From NCBI GenBank assembly GCA_007128555.1, contig SKXF01000196.1, positions 1-12,319 of the forward strand: a stretch of 12,319 nucleotides of DNA, written 5' to 3'. The stretch is from Clostridia bacterium (GTDB lineage Bacteria; Bacillota_E; SLMV01; PUMD01). Below are positions 1 to 7,032 of the stretch, in pieces. The notes under the pieces are model-generated. The model saw nothing but the letters and a program-made list of their open reading frames with translations. It did not search any database and was not told the DNA's origin. Within the stretch, counting starts at the first letter, position 1. Each line of letters begins with the position of its first letter. The translations under genes were made by a program, and so were the position numbers.

Positions 1-1111
1 CACCGAGCGGGTGACGGAACAGATGAACAAGCTCGTGCACACCTCCACCCTGTACGTCACCGAGCCCCAGGTCCTGCTCGCCGAGAGACTGGCAGAGATC
101 ACGCCGGGTGCCCTGTCGCAGACCTTCTTCACCAACAGCGGGACCGAGGCCGATGAGACCGCAGTGCTAACGGCCCAGATGTTCACCAACAGGCAGGAGA
201 TCGTGGCGCTGCGACACTCCTACAGCGGCCGCTCCATGCTGGCGATGTCCCTGACGGCTCATCACAACTGGCGAATCGGCGGTACCCATATTGCTGGGAT
301 CAAGCATGCCCACAGTCCCTATTGCTATCGCTGCGCCTTCGGCAGGGAATATCCCAACTGTGACCTCGAGTGTGCGGAGGATGTTGAGGAGCTGATACAG
401 ACCACGACCTCGGGGAAGATCGCTGCCTTTTTCGCGGAGCCCATCCAGGGCGTCGGGGGGTTCATCACACCTCCCCCGGAGTATTTCGCCCGGGTGTTGG
501 AAATCATCAGGGGTTACGGGGGCATCTTCATCTGCGATGAGGTTCAGACGGGACTTGGCCGGACCGGCGATCACTGGTTTGGCATCGAACACTGGGGCGT
601 TCAGCCTGACATCATTACCTGTGCCAAGGGCATTGCCAACGGCGCTCCCATGGCAGCGACCGTGGCGACCCCGGAGGTGGCCTCCGCGTGGAAGGGCAAG
701 ACCATTTCCACGTTCGGAGGTAACCCTGTAAGTTCCGTCGCGGCCCTGGCCACCCTGGACGAGATCCAGGAGCGGGACCTGCTCACCCATTCTCGGGTCA
801 AGGGCGATCGCCTGCGAGCCGGTCTGGAGGCGCTCAGCGAGAAGTACTCGATCATCGGGGATGTGCGGGGCATGGGCCTGATGCAGGGCATCGAGGTCGT
901 CCGAGCGGACAGGGAGCCCGCACCGGACCTGGTCGACCGCATCTTTGAACAGAGCAGGAGCAAGTCCCTTCTCATCGGTCGCGGGGGACTGTATGGTAAC
1001 GTGATCCGGATTTCGCCGCCCCTCGTCGTGAAGAGCGATGAGGTCGACGAGGCACTCGAGATCCTCGATGGCGCCTTCGCATCCCTGGGAGCCGATGCGC
1101 AGGTTGGTTGA
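1..1111 (+). CDS. Class III PLP-dependent aminotransferase, 5' end cut by window edge
   Basis: This is a fold-type I class III aminotransferase (4-aminobutyrate / alanine-glyoxylate / omega-amino-acid group) that moves an amino group to a keto acid with pyridoxal phosphate, in the cytosol. The frame is open to base 2, so the GTG at 11 is probably internal. About 370 residues are visible of a usual 430-450; the missing part is the N-terminus. Numbering from that GTG, NSGTEAD (42-48) is the phosphate-binding loop, AEPIQG is at 142-147, DEVQTGLGRTG (176-186) holds the PLP-pyridine Asp, CAKG (204-207) holds the Schiff-base Lys206, and TFGGNP (234-239) is the phosphate-contacting segment of the partner subunit. 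The C-terminal small domain is complete (RISPPLVV). Four cysteines (105, 108, 117, 121) form a compact cluster. The gene precedes a serine hydrolase on the same strand. The family is certain; the amino donor and acceptor cannot be read from sequence. Confidence 0.93.
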   Translation, partial: TERVTEQMNKLVHTSTLYVTEPQVLLAERLAEITPGALSQTFFTNSGTEADETAVLTAQMFTNRQEIVALRHSYSGRSMLAMSLTAHHNWRIGGTHIAGIKHAHSPYCYRCAFGREYPNCDLECAEDVEELIQTTTSGKIAAFFAEPIQGVGGFITPPPEYFARVLEIIRGYGGIFICDEVQTGLGRTGDHWFGIEHWGVQPDIITCAKGIANGAPMAATVATPEVASAWKGKTISTFGGNPVSSVAALATLDEIQERDLLTHSRVKGDRLRAGLEALSEKYSIIGDVRGMGLMQGIEVVRADREPAPDLVDRIFEQSRSKSLLIGRGGLYGNVIRISPPLVVKSDEVDEALEILDGAFASLGADAQVG

Positions 1112-1201
1112 ATGCCGGACCGCGGCCGTCCCTGTACGGTCACCGTCGGCCCTCGACGAGAACGGAATGCCAGGAGAACCTGGAAGCAAACTTCGGTAGA
1201 T

Positions 1202-1206
1202 GGAGG
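1202..1206 (+). promoter_or_regulatory. Ribosome binding site deciding the serine hydrolase start
   Basis: GGAGG lies 9 bases before the GTG at 1216. It supports that start over the in-frame TTG at 1108, which overlaps the stop of the aminotransferase but has no such site. The in-frame GTG at 1207 directly abuts the GGAGG and is too close to use it. Confidence 0.6.
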
Positions 1207-1215
1207 GTGATTCTT

Positions 1216-2646
1216 GTGCTTGACGATGCCCGGGTGGAGGAATTTCGGGAGTTCACAGAAAAGATCAGGGAGCAACACGATGTCCCCGGCCTGTCGGTCG
1301 CGGTGGCCGATGGGGACCAGGTCCTGTATACCGAGGGTTTTGGCCTCAGGAACGTCGAGGAGGACCTGCCTGCAACCCCGGAGACCCTGTATGGGATGGC
1401 CTCGGTCACGAAATCGTTCACGGCCCTGGCCATCATGATCCTCGAGGAACAGGACAGACTCTGCAGCACAGATCCGGTGACCCGCCATCTGCCGGGGTTC
1501 TGCCTGACGGGTGGCTCATCGGCAGAAGCCGTCACCATCCATCACCTGATGACCCACACCTCGGGCATGCCCCCGACGGGGGCGCTTCGATACAGCATGA
1601 TCCGAAGCATGGAGGGGGATCCCTCCGTCGACGAGATCAAGAGGTTGGGACGGTGGGAGGAATGGACGGACCGGGACCCCATCGACACCTACGAGGATCT
1701 CCTTGACTTCATAGGCGACGATGACCAGGCGCCCCTGGGACGTTCAGGTCAACAGTTCAGCTATTCCAACGACGCCTACTCCCTGCTGGGGGCGATCGTC
1801 GAGCGTGTGAGCGGACAGTCCTTTGATTCCTTTGTTCGGGAGCACATCCTGGAGCCCGTTGGCATGGGATCAAGCACCATGGACCTGGATTTTCTCGAGG
1901 AGTACCCTGACGTGACCCAGCTATACAGCCAGAGCGACGAGAGGGGCGTCTATGCAGCTCCGAAATGGCAGCACGCCCCGGCGATGCTTGGAGCCGGCTT
2001 TCTGCGTTCCAACGTCACCGAGATGGTCCACTACGGCCAGATGTACCTGGACAGCCTCTCGCCCGGCACCGGAGGCCTCGTCGAGCGGGGAACGGTGACC
2101 CGGATGGCTGCCCCGTATTTTCCCTGCGGTCGCAGCCAGTACTACGGCTACGGCCTGGTGATTCGGCCGGGATACCACGGGGTGACCCTGGTGGAACACG
2201 GCGGCAGCCTGAAGGGGGTATCGTCCCACTTTGGCTTCATTCCCGAGAGAAACCTGACCGCCTCGGTGGTTGCGAACCTGCAGGGCATTCCCGCCAGCAA
2301 GATCTGGCTGGGAGCTATGAACCTCCTGCTGGGGCTTCCCGTCGACACCCCGCGAAGCCGCGAGCCCGAGTACGAGGCCTCTCAAGAGGAGCTTGCCCGC
2401 TTCGCCGGGTCCTATGTCTCGGGGGAGGGCGCCCGGATCGACGTGCTCACGGAAGATGGTGGCCTGTATGCTTGTATTGACAACGGCAAGCATCTTCTGC
2501 GACCCAGCGGCCCGGACACCGCTGCCATGATGCGAAGGGGAGAGGAGAGCATGGTCCGTTTCATCCCGGGGCCCACCGGTGAGGTGGAGGCCATGTACAC
2601 CGGTTTGAGGATCATTCGCCGGGCCGACGACCTGCCCGGGGGCTAG
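1216..2646 (+). CDS. Beta-lactamase-superfamily serine hydrolase (S12 / D-aminopeptidase-esterase type)
   Basis: This is a 476-residue serine hydrolase of the class C beta-lactamase superfamily, whose members are D-aminopeptidases, D-amino-acid amidases, esterases and penicillin-binding-like enzymes. The full triad of motifs is visible (numbering from GTG 1216): SVTK with nucleophile Ser63 and Lys66, YSN at 183-185, and HGG at 328-330 in place of the KTG box. The N-terminal VPGLSVAV and YGMASVTKSF segments and the HHLMTHTSG segment are typical. Residues from about 388 onward (EELARFAGSY) look like the small C-terminal beta-barrel-like tail (DUF3471/lipocalin-like) often attached to this family. 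No signal peptide or membrane helix is seen, so it is likely cytosolic, unlike true beta-lactamases. The start at 1216 is chosen for its ribosome site; 104 bases separate it from the aminotransferase stop. The amidohydrolases downstream and the D-aminoacylase nearby favour a peptidase or amidase role over antibiotic resistance, but the substrate is inferred. Confidence 0.92.
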   Translation: MLDDARVEEFREFTEKIREQHDVPGLSVAVADGDQVLYTEGFGLRNVEEDLPATPETLYGMASVTKSFTALAIMILEEQDRLCSTDPVTRHLPGFCLTGGSSAEAVTIHHLMTHTSGMPPTGALRYSMIRSMEGDPSVDEIKRLGRWEEWTDRDPIDTYEDLLDFIGDDDQAPLGRSGQQFSYSNDAYSLLGAIVERVSGQSFDSFVREHILEPVGMGSSTMDLDFLEEYPDVTQLYSQSDERGVYAAPKWQHAPAMLGAGFLRSNVTEMVHYGQMYLDSLSPGTGGLVERGTVTRMAAPYFPCGRSQYYGYGLVIRPGYHGVTLVEHGGSLKGVSSHFGFIPERNLTASVVANLQGIPASKIWLGAMNLLLGLPVDTPRSREPEYEASQEELARFAGSYVSGEGARIDVLTEDGGLYACIDNGKHLLRPSGPDTAAMMRRGEESMVRFIPGPTGEVEAMYTGLRIIRRADDLPGG

Positions 2647-2902
2647 CAAAGAGGCCGGAGCTGGAGCAGCGACCGGTTCACCCTGGGTTGGCCCTGATGC
2701 TGAAACGTTGAACCACCCTCCCAGGCGGGTGCGGCCGAGGCGGGATGATGCAGATGAACAGGGATGGACTGTCGTTGGCGTTGATCAGCTGAGCGAACCA
2801 GAGGCCTGCGGTGAACGGTGCGGCCAGGACGCCACCCGTCGTACGGGGGCCCCGGGTATGAAACCGCAGTGTTCCGGAGAAGGATGGTAGACAGGGGGAA
2901 AC
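2647..2902. other. Intergenic spacer between serine hydrolase and first amidohydrolase
   Basis: This 256-base GC-rich gap holds only weak secondary structure: CCCGT at 2835-2839 can pair with ACGGG at 2843-2847, followed by a GGGGCCCC palindrome. A short open frame at 2708-2890 has a low-complexity Arg/Pro/Gly product and no recognisable family, so it is not called as a gene. No clear promoter is visible. AGGGGG at 2893-2898 serves as the ribosome site for the next gene. Confidence 0.4.
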
Positions 2903-4549
2903 ATGGTTGAACATCGTTTTCGTTGTCCCGATATGGTCCTGATCAACGGGCCGATTTACACCGCCGATGACCAGGGCCGGAAGTTCTCCGGCATGGCCGT
3001 GGCGGACGGAAGGATCATGGCCCTGGGTAGCAGTGATGAGATCACGGCCCTCGCGCGGGAAGGCACCCAGAGAGTGAACCTGGCGGGGCGCTCCGCGATT
3101 CCAGGGATCTTTGATTCCCACAACCACCTTGCCGTCGCAGGTGCCGTGATGAGCGACGGGGTGCTCCTCTTTGATGCTGCAACGATTTCCGATCTGCAGG
3201 AGATTGTCGCAGACAGGGTAAGGGAGCTGGCACCCGGTGAGTGGGTCCTGGGCGCTGGCTGGATTGAGAACCAGTTCAGGGAGTGGCGGATGCCCACGCG
3301 CTGGGATCTCGACGAGGTGGCCCCGAACAACCCCGTGATATTGGATCGCCTGTTTGAGATGTCGGTCGTCAACTCCAGGGCGCTGGAGCTGGCTGGGCTG
3401 ACCGATGATGGCCCCGACCCCGAAAGGGGGATCGCTGACCGTGATGAACAGGGACGCCTGACCGGGGTACTGAGGTCAGGGGCGCAGGAAGCGGTACGGG
3501 CAATGATGCCAGGGATGGGTGCGGCGGAGAAAGTCAGGGAGTATGAGCGCCATATCCGCGTTGCTGCCGAGGAATACGTTCGCTACGGCATCACGAGTGT
3601 CATTGATCCCGGTGTTCGCCCCCTGGTGATGAGGGCGTATCAGAACGTTCGAGAGAATGGAGATCTGCCCCTGCGAGTGAATATGATGCCCACCTGGTAC
3701 GGGTTTGGCAGTCACATCGAGAACATGGAGGGCAAGTTGGATCACATCGGGATTCACACCAACTTCGGAGACGAGTGGCTCCGCATGGGGGCTGTGAAGA
3801 TGGTCATTGACGGGGGGCTGGGCAGCAGAACCGCCCTCATGTATGATCCCTGGATCGACGGCAGCAGGAGCAAGGTTCCCCTGTCCGTCGACACGGACAA
3901 GTTGGAAGCGTATTTTGATGAGGCTCACTCGGCGGGCTGGTCCATCGGAATCCACTGCTGCGGTGACAGGTCGCAGGACATAGCCTGTACCAGCTTTGAT
4001 GCTGTGATGGGACGAGATCCGCGGGAAGACGTCCGGCACAACATCATCCACGGTTACTTCGCGACCCAGGACGCCCTCGACATCATGCAGCGGCGCAGCA
4101 TCTCGGTGTCCGCCCAGCCTGGGTTCATATGGGTGGAAGGAGATGTGTACTTCGGCGCAGCCACCGAGGAGGATCTGCGTGGGTTCACACCCCTGAAGTC
4201 TTACTCGGAGCGGGGGATCGTGGTGGCCTGCAATTCGGACATGACCTCAGCTCACTATAACCCGTTCTGGGGCATTCACAGCGCTGTGACCCGAAAGACC
4301 TCGCGGGGCGCGACACTCGGTGATGAGCAGAGGGTGGACCGGTTCGAGGCCCTTCGAATGTTCACGCACAACGGGGCCCACCTGGCCTTCTGGGAGGACC
4401 TGACCGGGTCCCTGGAAATCGGCAAGGCGGCGGACGTTGCGGTTCTCGACAACGACTACGGTTCGGCCCGTGATGATGACTTGCATGATCTGAAGGTCGA
4501 CATGACCATCATTGGAGGCGAGACCGTCTACGACCGATGCAACCCGTGA
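2903..4549 (+). CDS. YtcJ-type amidohydrolase (amidohydrolase_3 family), copy 1
   Basis: This is a 548-residue metal-dependent hydrolase of the amidohydrolase superfamily, in the YtcJ/AepA/N-substituted-formamide-deformylase group, which hydrolyses C-N bonds of amides or formamides in the cytosol. It has a split N-/C-terminal beta-sandwich around a TIM barrel. Visible ligand motifs: FDSHNHL with His73 and His75; GAVKMVIDGG with Lys299, the likely carboxylated bridging lysine; IGIHCCGD with His351; NIIHG with His383; and CNSD with Asp446, the catalytic base. The C-terminal GSLEIGKAADVAVLD is the classic return strand. The ATG at 2903 has AGGGGG four bases upstream, and the N-terminal DMVLINGPIYTAD matches the family start. 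There is no signal peptide. A close paralogue follows on the same strand after 353 coding-free or spacer bases less the stop region (a 214-base gap). The superfamily is certain; the substrate is unknown and annotation by AepA or NfdA homology alone would be unsafe. Confidence 0.95.
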   Translation: MVEHRFRCPDMVLINGPIYTADDQGRKFSGMAVADGRIMALGSSDEITALAREGTQRVNLAGRSAIPGIFDSHNHLAVAGAVMSDGVLLFDAATISDLQEIVADRVRELAPGEWVLGAGWIENQFREWRMPTRWDLDEVAPNNPVILDRLFEMSVVNSRALELAGLTDDGPDPERGIADRDEQGRLTGVLRSGAQEAVRAMMPGMGAAEKVREYERHIRVAAEEYVRYGITSVIDPGVRPLVMRAYQNVRENGDLPLRVNMMPTWYGFGSHIENMEGKLDHIGIHTNFGDEWLRMGAVKMVIDGGLGSRTALMYDPWIDGSRSKVPLSVDTDKLEAYFDEAHSAGWSIGIHCCGDRSQDIACTSFDAVMGRDPREDVRHNIIHGYFATQDALDIMQRRSISVSAQPGFIWVEGDVYFGAATEEDLRGFTPLKSYSERGIVVACNSDMTSAHYNPFWGIHSAVTRKTSRGATLGDEQRVDRFEALRMFTHNGAHLAFWEDLTGSLEIGKAADVAVLDNDYGSARDDDLHDLKVDMTIIGGETVYDRCNP

Positions 4550-4562
4550 ACTGGCAAGCTGA

Positions 4563-4597
4563 GGAGGAGTCCCTCCGCCTGGCTGCGGGGCTCCTCC
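4563..4597 (+). repeat. Inverted repeat / RNA hairpin after amidohydrolase copy 1
   Basis: Arms at 4563-4573 (GGAGGAGTCCC) and 4587-4597 (GGGGCTCCTCC) form an 11-bp RNA stem with one G-U pair and a 13-base loop, starting 13 bases after the stop codon. No T-run follows, so it is not a canonical intrinsic terminator. It may protect the 3' end or attenuate read-through into copy 2. Confidence 0.6.
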
Positions 4598-4752
4598 AGG
4601 GTCCCGGTCGGTGCGGCAATGCCCCCGCTCAGCGCCGAGCCTATGTGTGCTGGGGACGCCGAGGATCAGCGGAGCCCGGTCAGATCAGCCTGGCCCAGGG
4701 AGGGGATGTTCACTGGAGAAACAGCCCTCAAAGAGACGGAAGATTCCAGACG

Positions 4753-4757
4753 GGAGG
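4753..4757 (+). promoter_or_regulatory. Ribosome binding site for amidohydrolase copy 2
   Basis: GGAGG sits 6 bases before the ATG at 4764. It decides this start over in-frame upstream starts from 4611, whose extra 51 residues have no counterpart in copy 1. Confidence 0.75.
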
Positions 4758-4763
4758 AAGAGC

Positions 4764-6407
4764 ATGTCTGATCATCTTCGCAGTCCCGACATCATCCTGA
4801 CCAACGGCCCGATCTATACGGCCGACGCCCCTGGCAACGAGTTCTCTGCCATGGCCATCTCAGCCGGTAAGATTACCGCCCTTGGCAGAAAAGACGAGAT
4901 CTGTGCCCTGGCCCATGAAGGTACGAGACAGATCGACCTGGAGGGTCGCTCTGCAATTCCCGGGATTTTCGACTCCCACAATCACCTCTTCATGGCCGGT
5001 GCCGTGTTGAGCGACGGAGTGCTCCTGTTTGATGCCACCACCCTTTCCGAGCTGCAGGAGATGGTCGCCGACCGCGTGCGGAAGCTGGCCCCGGGCGAAT
5101 GGGTCCTGGGTGCAGGCTGGATCGAAAACCAGTTCAGGGAGTGGCGTATGCCAACGCGCTGGGATCTCGACGAGGTGGCCCCTGACAATCCGGTGTTCCT
5201 GATGCGGCTGTTTGGCATGTGTGTCGTCAACTCCAGGGCGTTGGAGCTGGCAGGGCTCACCGATGATGGCCCCGGACCCGATCGAGGAAGTGCAGACCGC
5301 GATGAGGCGGGACGCCTGACTGGGGTGCTCAGGTCAGGGGCGGAGGAAGCCGTGCGGGAAGTGATGCCGCAGCTGAGCTTCGTGCAGAAAGTGAAAGAAC
5401 ACGAGCGTCACATTCGCACAGGCGCCGAGGAGTTCGTCCGCTACGGCATCACGGGCATCATTGACCCCGGCGTACCCCCCATGGTGATGAGGGCGTATCA
5501 GAACGTCCGTGAGAAAGGGGATCTTCCCATCCGGGTCAACATGATGCCAGCGTGGCACGGGTTGTTTTCCACGAGGGGCCAGCACCTGGAGGGCAGGTTG
5601 GATCACTTCGGGATACGAAGCGGTTATGGCGATGAGCGTCTCAACATCGGGGCATTGAAGATGGCCATCGACGGGGGACTGGGCAGCAAGACAGCCCTCA
5701 TGAACGATCCCTGGACCGACGGCACCCGTTCCGACATACCGCTGCGGCTCGATACGGATAACCTGGAGACGTGGTTCGAGGAGGCACACGAGGCGGGTTG
5801 GTCCATCGGCATCCACTGCTGCGGTGACCGGGCCCAGGATCTGGCCTGTGCCGCCTTTGACGCTGTCGTTGGACGCGATCCGGGGGATGCCCGGCACAAC
5901 ATCATCCACGGCTATTTCGCGACGCCAGAGTCCCTCGAGATCATGCAGCGACGCAACATCTCGGTGTCGGCCCAGCCGGGCTTCATATGGGTAGAAGGGG
6001 ATGTGTACTTCACCGTCGCCTCGCAGGCGAAGCTCCGCGGATTTACACCTCTGAAGACCTACCTGGAGAGCGGCATCGTCGTTGCGTGCAACTCGGACAT
6101 ATGCTCAGCCCACTACAACCCGTTCTGGGGCATTCACAGCGCAGTGACGCGGAAGACGTCCCGGGGTGCAACCCTCGGTGATGAGGAGAAGGTTGACCGC
6201 TTTGAGGCTCTGCGGATGTTCACGTACAATGGGGCCTACCTGGCCTTCATGGAAGAGCTGACCGGCTCCCTTGAAGTCGGCAAGGCGGCCGACGTGGCAG
6301 TTCTTGACGCAGACTATGGAGCCGTCTGTGATGATGAACTGCGGGATCTGAGGGTGGATGTGACCCTCGTAGACGGCGAGACGGTCTACGAGCGAGACCG
6401 CTGCTGA
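4764..6407 (+). CDS. YtcJ-type amidohydrolase (amidohydrolase_3 family), copy 2
   Basis: This is the tandem paralogue of the preceding gene, 547 residues, aligning end to end with only three single-residue gaps. All metal and catalytic positions are kept: FDSHNHL (His72, His74), GALKMAIDGG (Lys299), HCCGD (His351), NIIHG (His382) and CNSD (Asp445), so it should be an active C-N hydrolase. Residues 110-140 and 445-470 are almost unchanged from copy 1. Differences gather at about 200-208, 263-294 and 321-338, segments on barrel loops that in this fold often shape the substrate pocket; the second of these carries a one-residue insertion (near STRGQ). The start at 4764 is set by GGAGG and by matching copy 1. 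A long hairpin begins 7 bases after the stop. The two copies look like an old duplication followed by specialisation on related substrates rather than a recent redundant copy. Confidence 0.95.
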   Translation: MSDHLRSPDIILTNGPIYTADAPGNEFSAMAISAGKITALGRKDEICALAHEGTRQIDLEGRSAIPGIFDSHNHLFMAGAVLSDGVLLFDATTLSELQEMVADRVRKLAPGEWVLGAGWIENQFREWRMPTRWDLDEVAPDNPVFLMRLFGMCVVNSRALELAGLTDDGPGPDRGSADRDEAGRLTGVLRSGAEEAVREVMPQLSFVQKVKEHERHIRTGAEEFVRYGITGIIDPGVPPMVMRAYQNVREKGDLPIRVNMMPAWHGLFSTRGQHLEGRLDHFGIRSGYGDERLNIGALKMAIDGGLGSKTALMNDPWTDGTRSDIPLRLDTDNLETWFEEAHEAGWSIGIHCCGDRAQDLACAAFDAVVGRDPGDARHNIIHGYFATPESLEIMQRRNISVSAQPGFIWVEGDVYFTVASQAKLRGFTPLKTYLESGIVVACNSDICSAHYNPFWGIHSAVTRKTSRGATLGDEEKVDRFEALRMFTYNGAYLAFMEELTGSLEVGKAADVAVLDADYGAVCDDELRDLRVDVTLVDGETVYERDRC

Positions 6408-6414
6408 CCTGGTA

Positions 6415-6499
6415 GGGCAGACTGGGAACCCCTTTGCGAGACGCCATGGGGATACGTGGAAAGCGTTTGGCTGGAGAAAGGGGCTCCCGGTCTTCGCCC
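6415..6499 (+). terminator. Long imperfect hairpin after amidohydrolase copy 2
   Basis: The 15-base arms at 6421-6435 and 6477-6491 pair fully except for one A-C mismatch (CCCCTTT against AAAGGGG, GGGA against TCCC, plus ACT against GGT with a wobble). The stem extends outward through AG/CT (6419-6420 with 6492-6493) and GGGC/GCCC (6415-6418 with 6496-6499). It lies just after the stop of the last + strand gene and faces a convergent operon, so a transcript-end role is likely. There is no T-run, so an intrinsic-terminator call is tentative. Confidence 0.45.
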
Positions 6500-6719
6500 A
6501 GTATCCCAGTATGACTGCAGTACAGCGTGAACCTATGGAAGAACAGGTGCGCGGCGATGATGGAGCTTTTCATGAGGATCGTGGAACACGCTGGGGCGTG
6601 AACGTGGGCAGGTTGATCCCTGTGAGGGTAGTGATCTGCAACTGACGCGACAACCGGAGCGGCGGCAACCTCTTTGATGGCAGCCTGAAGACACGGCCCT
6701 CATCGCGCATGCGACCGTA

Positions 6720-6749
6720 GACAGAGCGCTGTATTGTGCGAGCTCTGTC
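6720..6749. repeat. Perfect 8-bp inverted repeat in convergent spacer
   Basis: GACAGAGC (6720-6727) and GCTCTGTC (6742-6749) are exact reverse complements around a 14-base loop. It could be a hairpin or a protein site. It is far from any gene start, which argues against a simple operator. Confidence 0.4.
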
Positions 6750-7032
6750 ACCCGCTATTGCGTGGGGCTGATCACGGATTCGAGCCTTGAGTTGCTTCAT
6801 GGGCGCGAAGATATCCCCTCGCCGTCCGGGTTGCCACGACACGCTGTTAGCAGCTATCTATCCACCGCTGCAGAGACCAGGGGCCAGGGTGACCCGGGTG
6901 TGATGTCGATACCACCGAGTCTGAAGAGTCAGATGGGCCACCTGAGCGAACCGACCAAAGCCATTGGAACACCTCTCCAACCTTCGTGACAGATGGACAG
7001 CCACAGTGAGCTGTTGTTGCTACGGGTCCAGC

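Larger units (their letters stand above)
6408..7032. other. Intergenic region between convergent gene sets
   Basis: Apart from the hairpin at its left end, this 625-base stretch holds an 8-bp perfect inverted repeat (6720-6727 with 6742-6749, GACAGAGC/GCTCTGTC, 14-base loop) and a weak repeat ACAGC/GCTGT (6997-7001 with 7010-7014) just past the end of the permease gene. Short open frames exist on both strands (for example 6570-6842 on -, 6762-6989 on +), but none has a recognisable family or a good ribosome site. I see no RNA gene or mobile-element end. Confidence 0.5.

Noticed and set aside
1108..1215. A TTG start for the serine hydrolase overlapping the aminotransferase stop
   Set aside because: The extra 36 residues look like translated spacer, and a better ribosome site precedes the GTG at 1216.
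167..1488. Long open frames on the - strand (340 and 295 codons) opposite the aminotransferase and the start of the serine hydrolase
   Set aside because: They are antisense to convincing genes, overlap each other, and their products are rich in Arg, Gly and Pro with no family signature; they are a by-product of GC-rich coding sequence.
1921..2649. A 242-codon open frame on the - strand opposite the serine hydrolase
   Set aside because: It covers the HGG motif and C-terminal tail of a clear gene in antisense and has no recognisable domain.
3476..4051. A 191-codon - strand frame opposite amidohydrolase copy 1, mirrored by one at 5334-5909 opposite copy 2
   Set aside because: The two resemble each other only because the underlying sense genes are paralogues; both are antisense shadows.
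4611..4763. An extended N-terminus for amidohydrolase copy 2
   Set aside because: The extra 51 residues have no match in copy 1 and no ribosome site, while GGAGG sits 6 bases before the ATG at 4764.
6533..6989. Small open frames on both strands in the convergent spacer
   Set aside because: No ribosome sites, no conserved motifs, and basic low-complexity products; none can be supported as genes.
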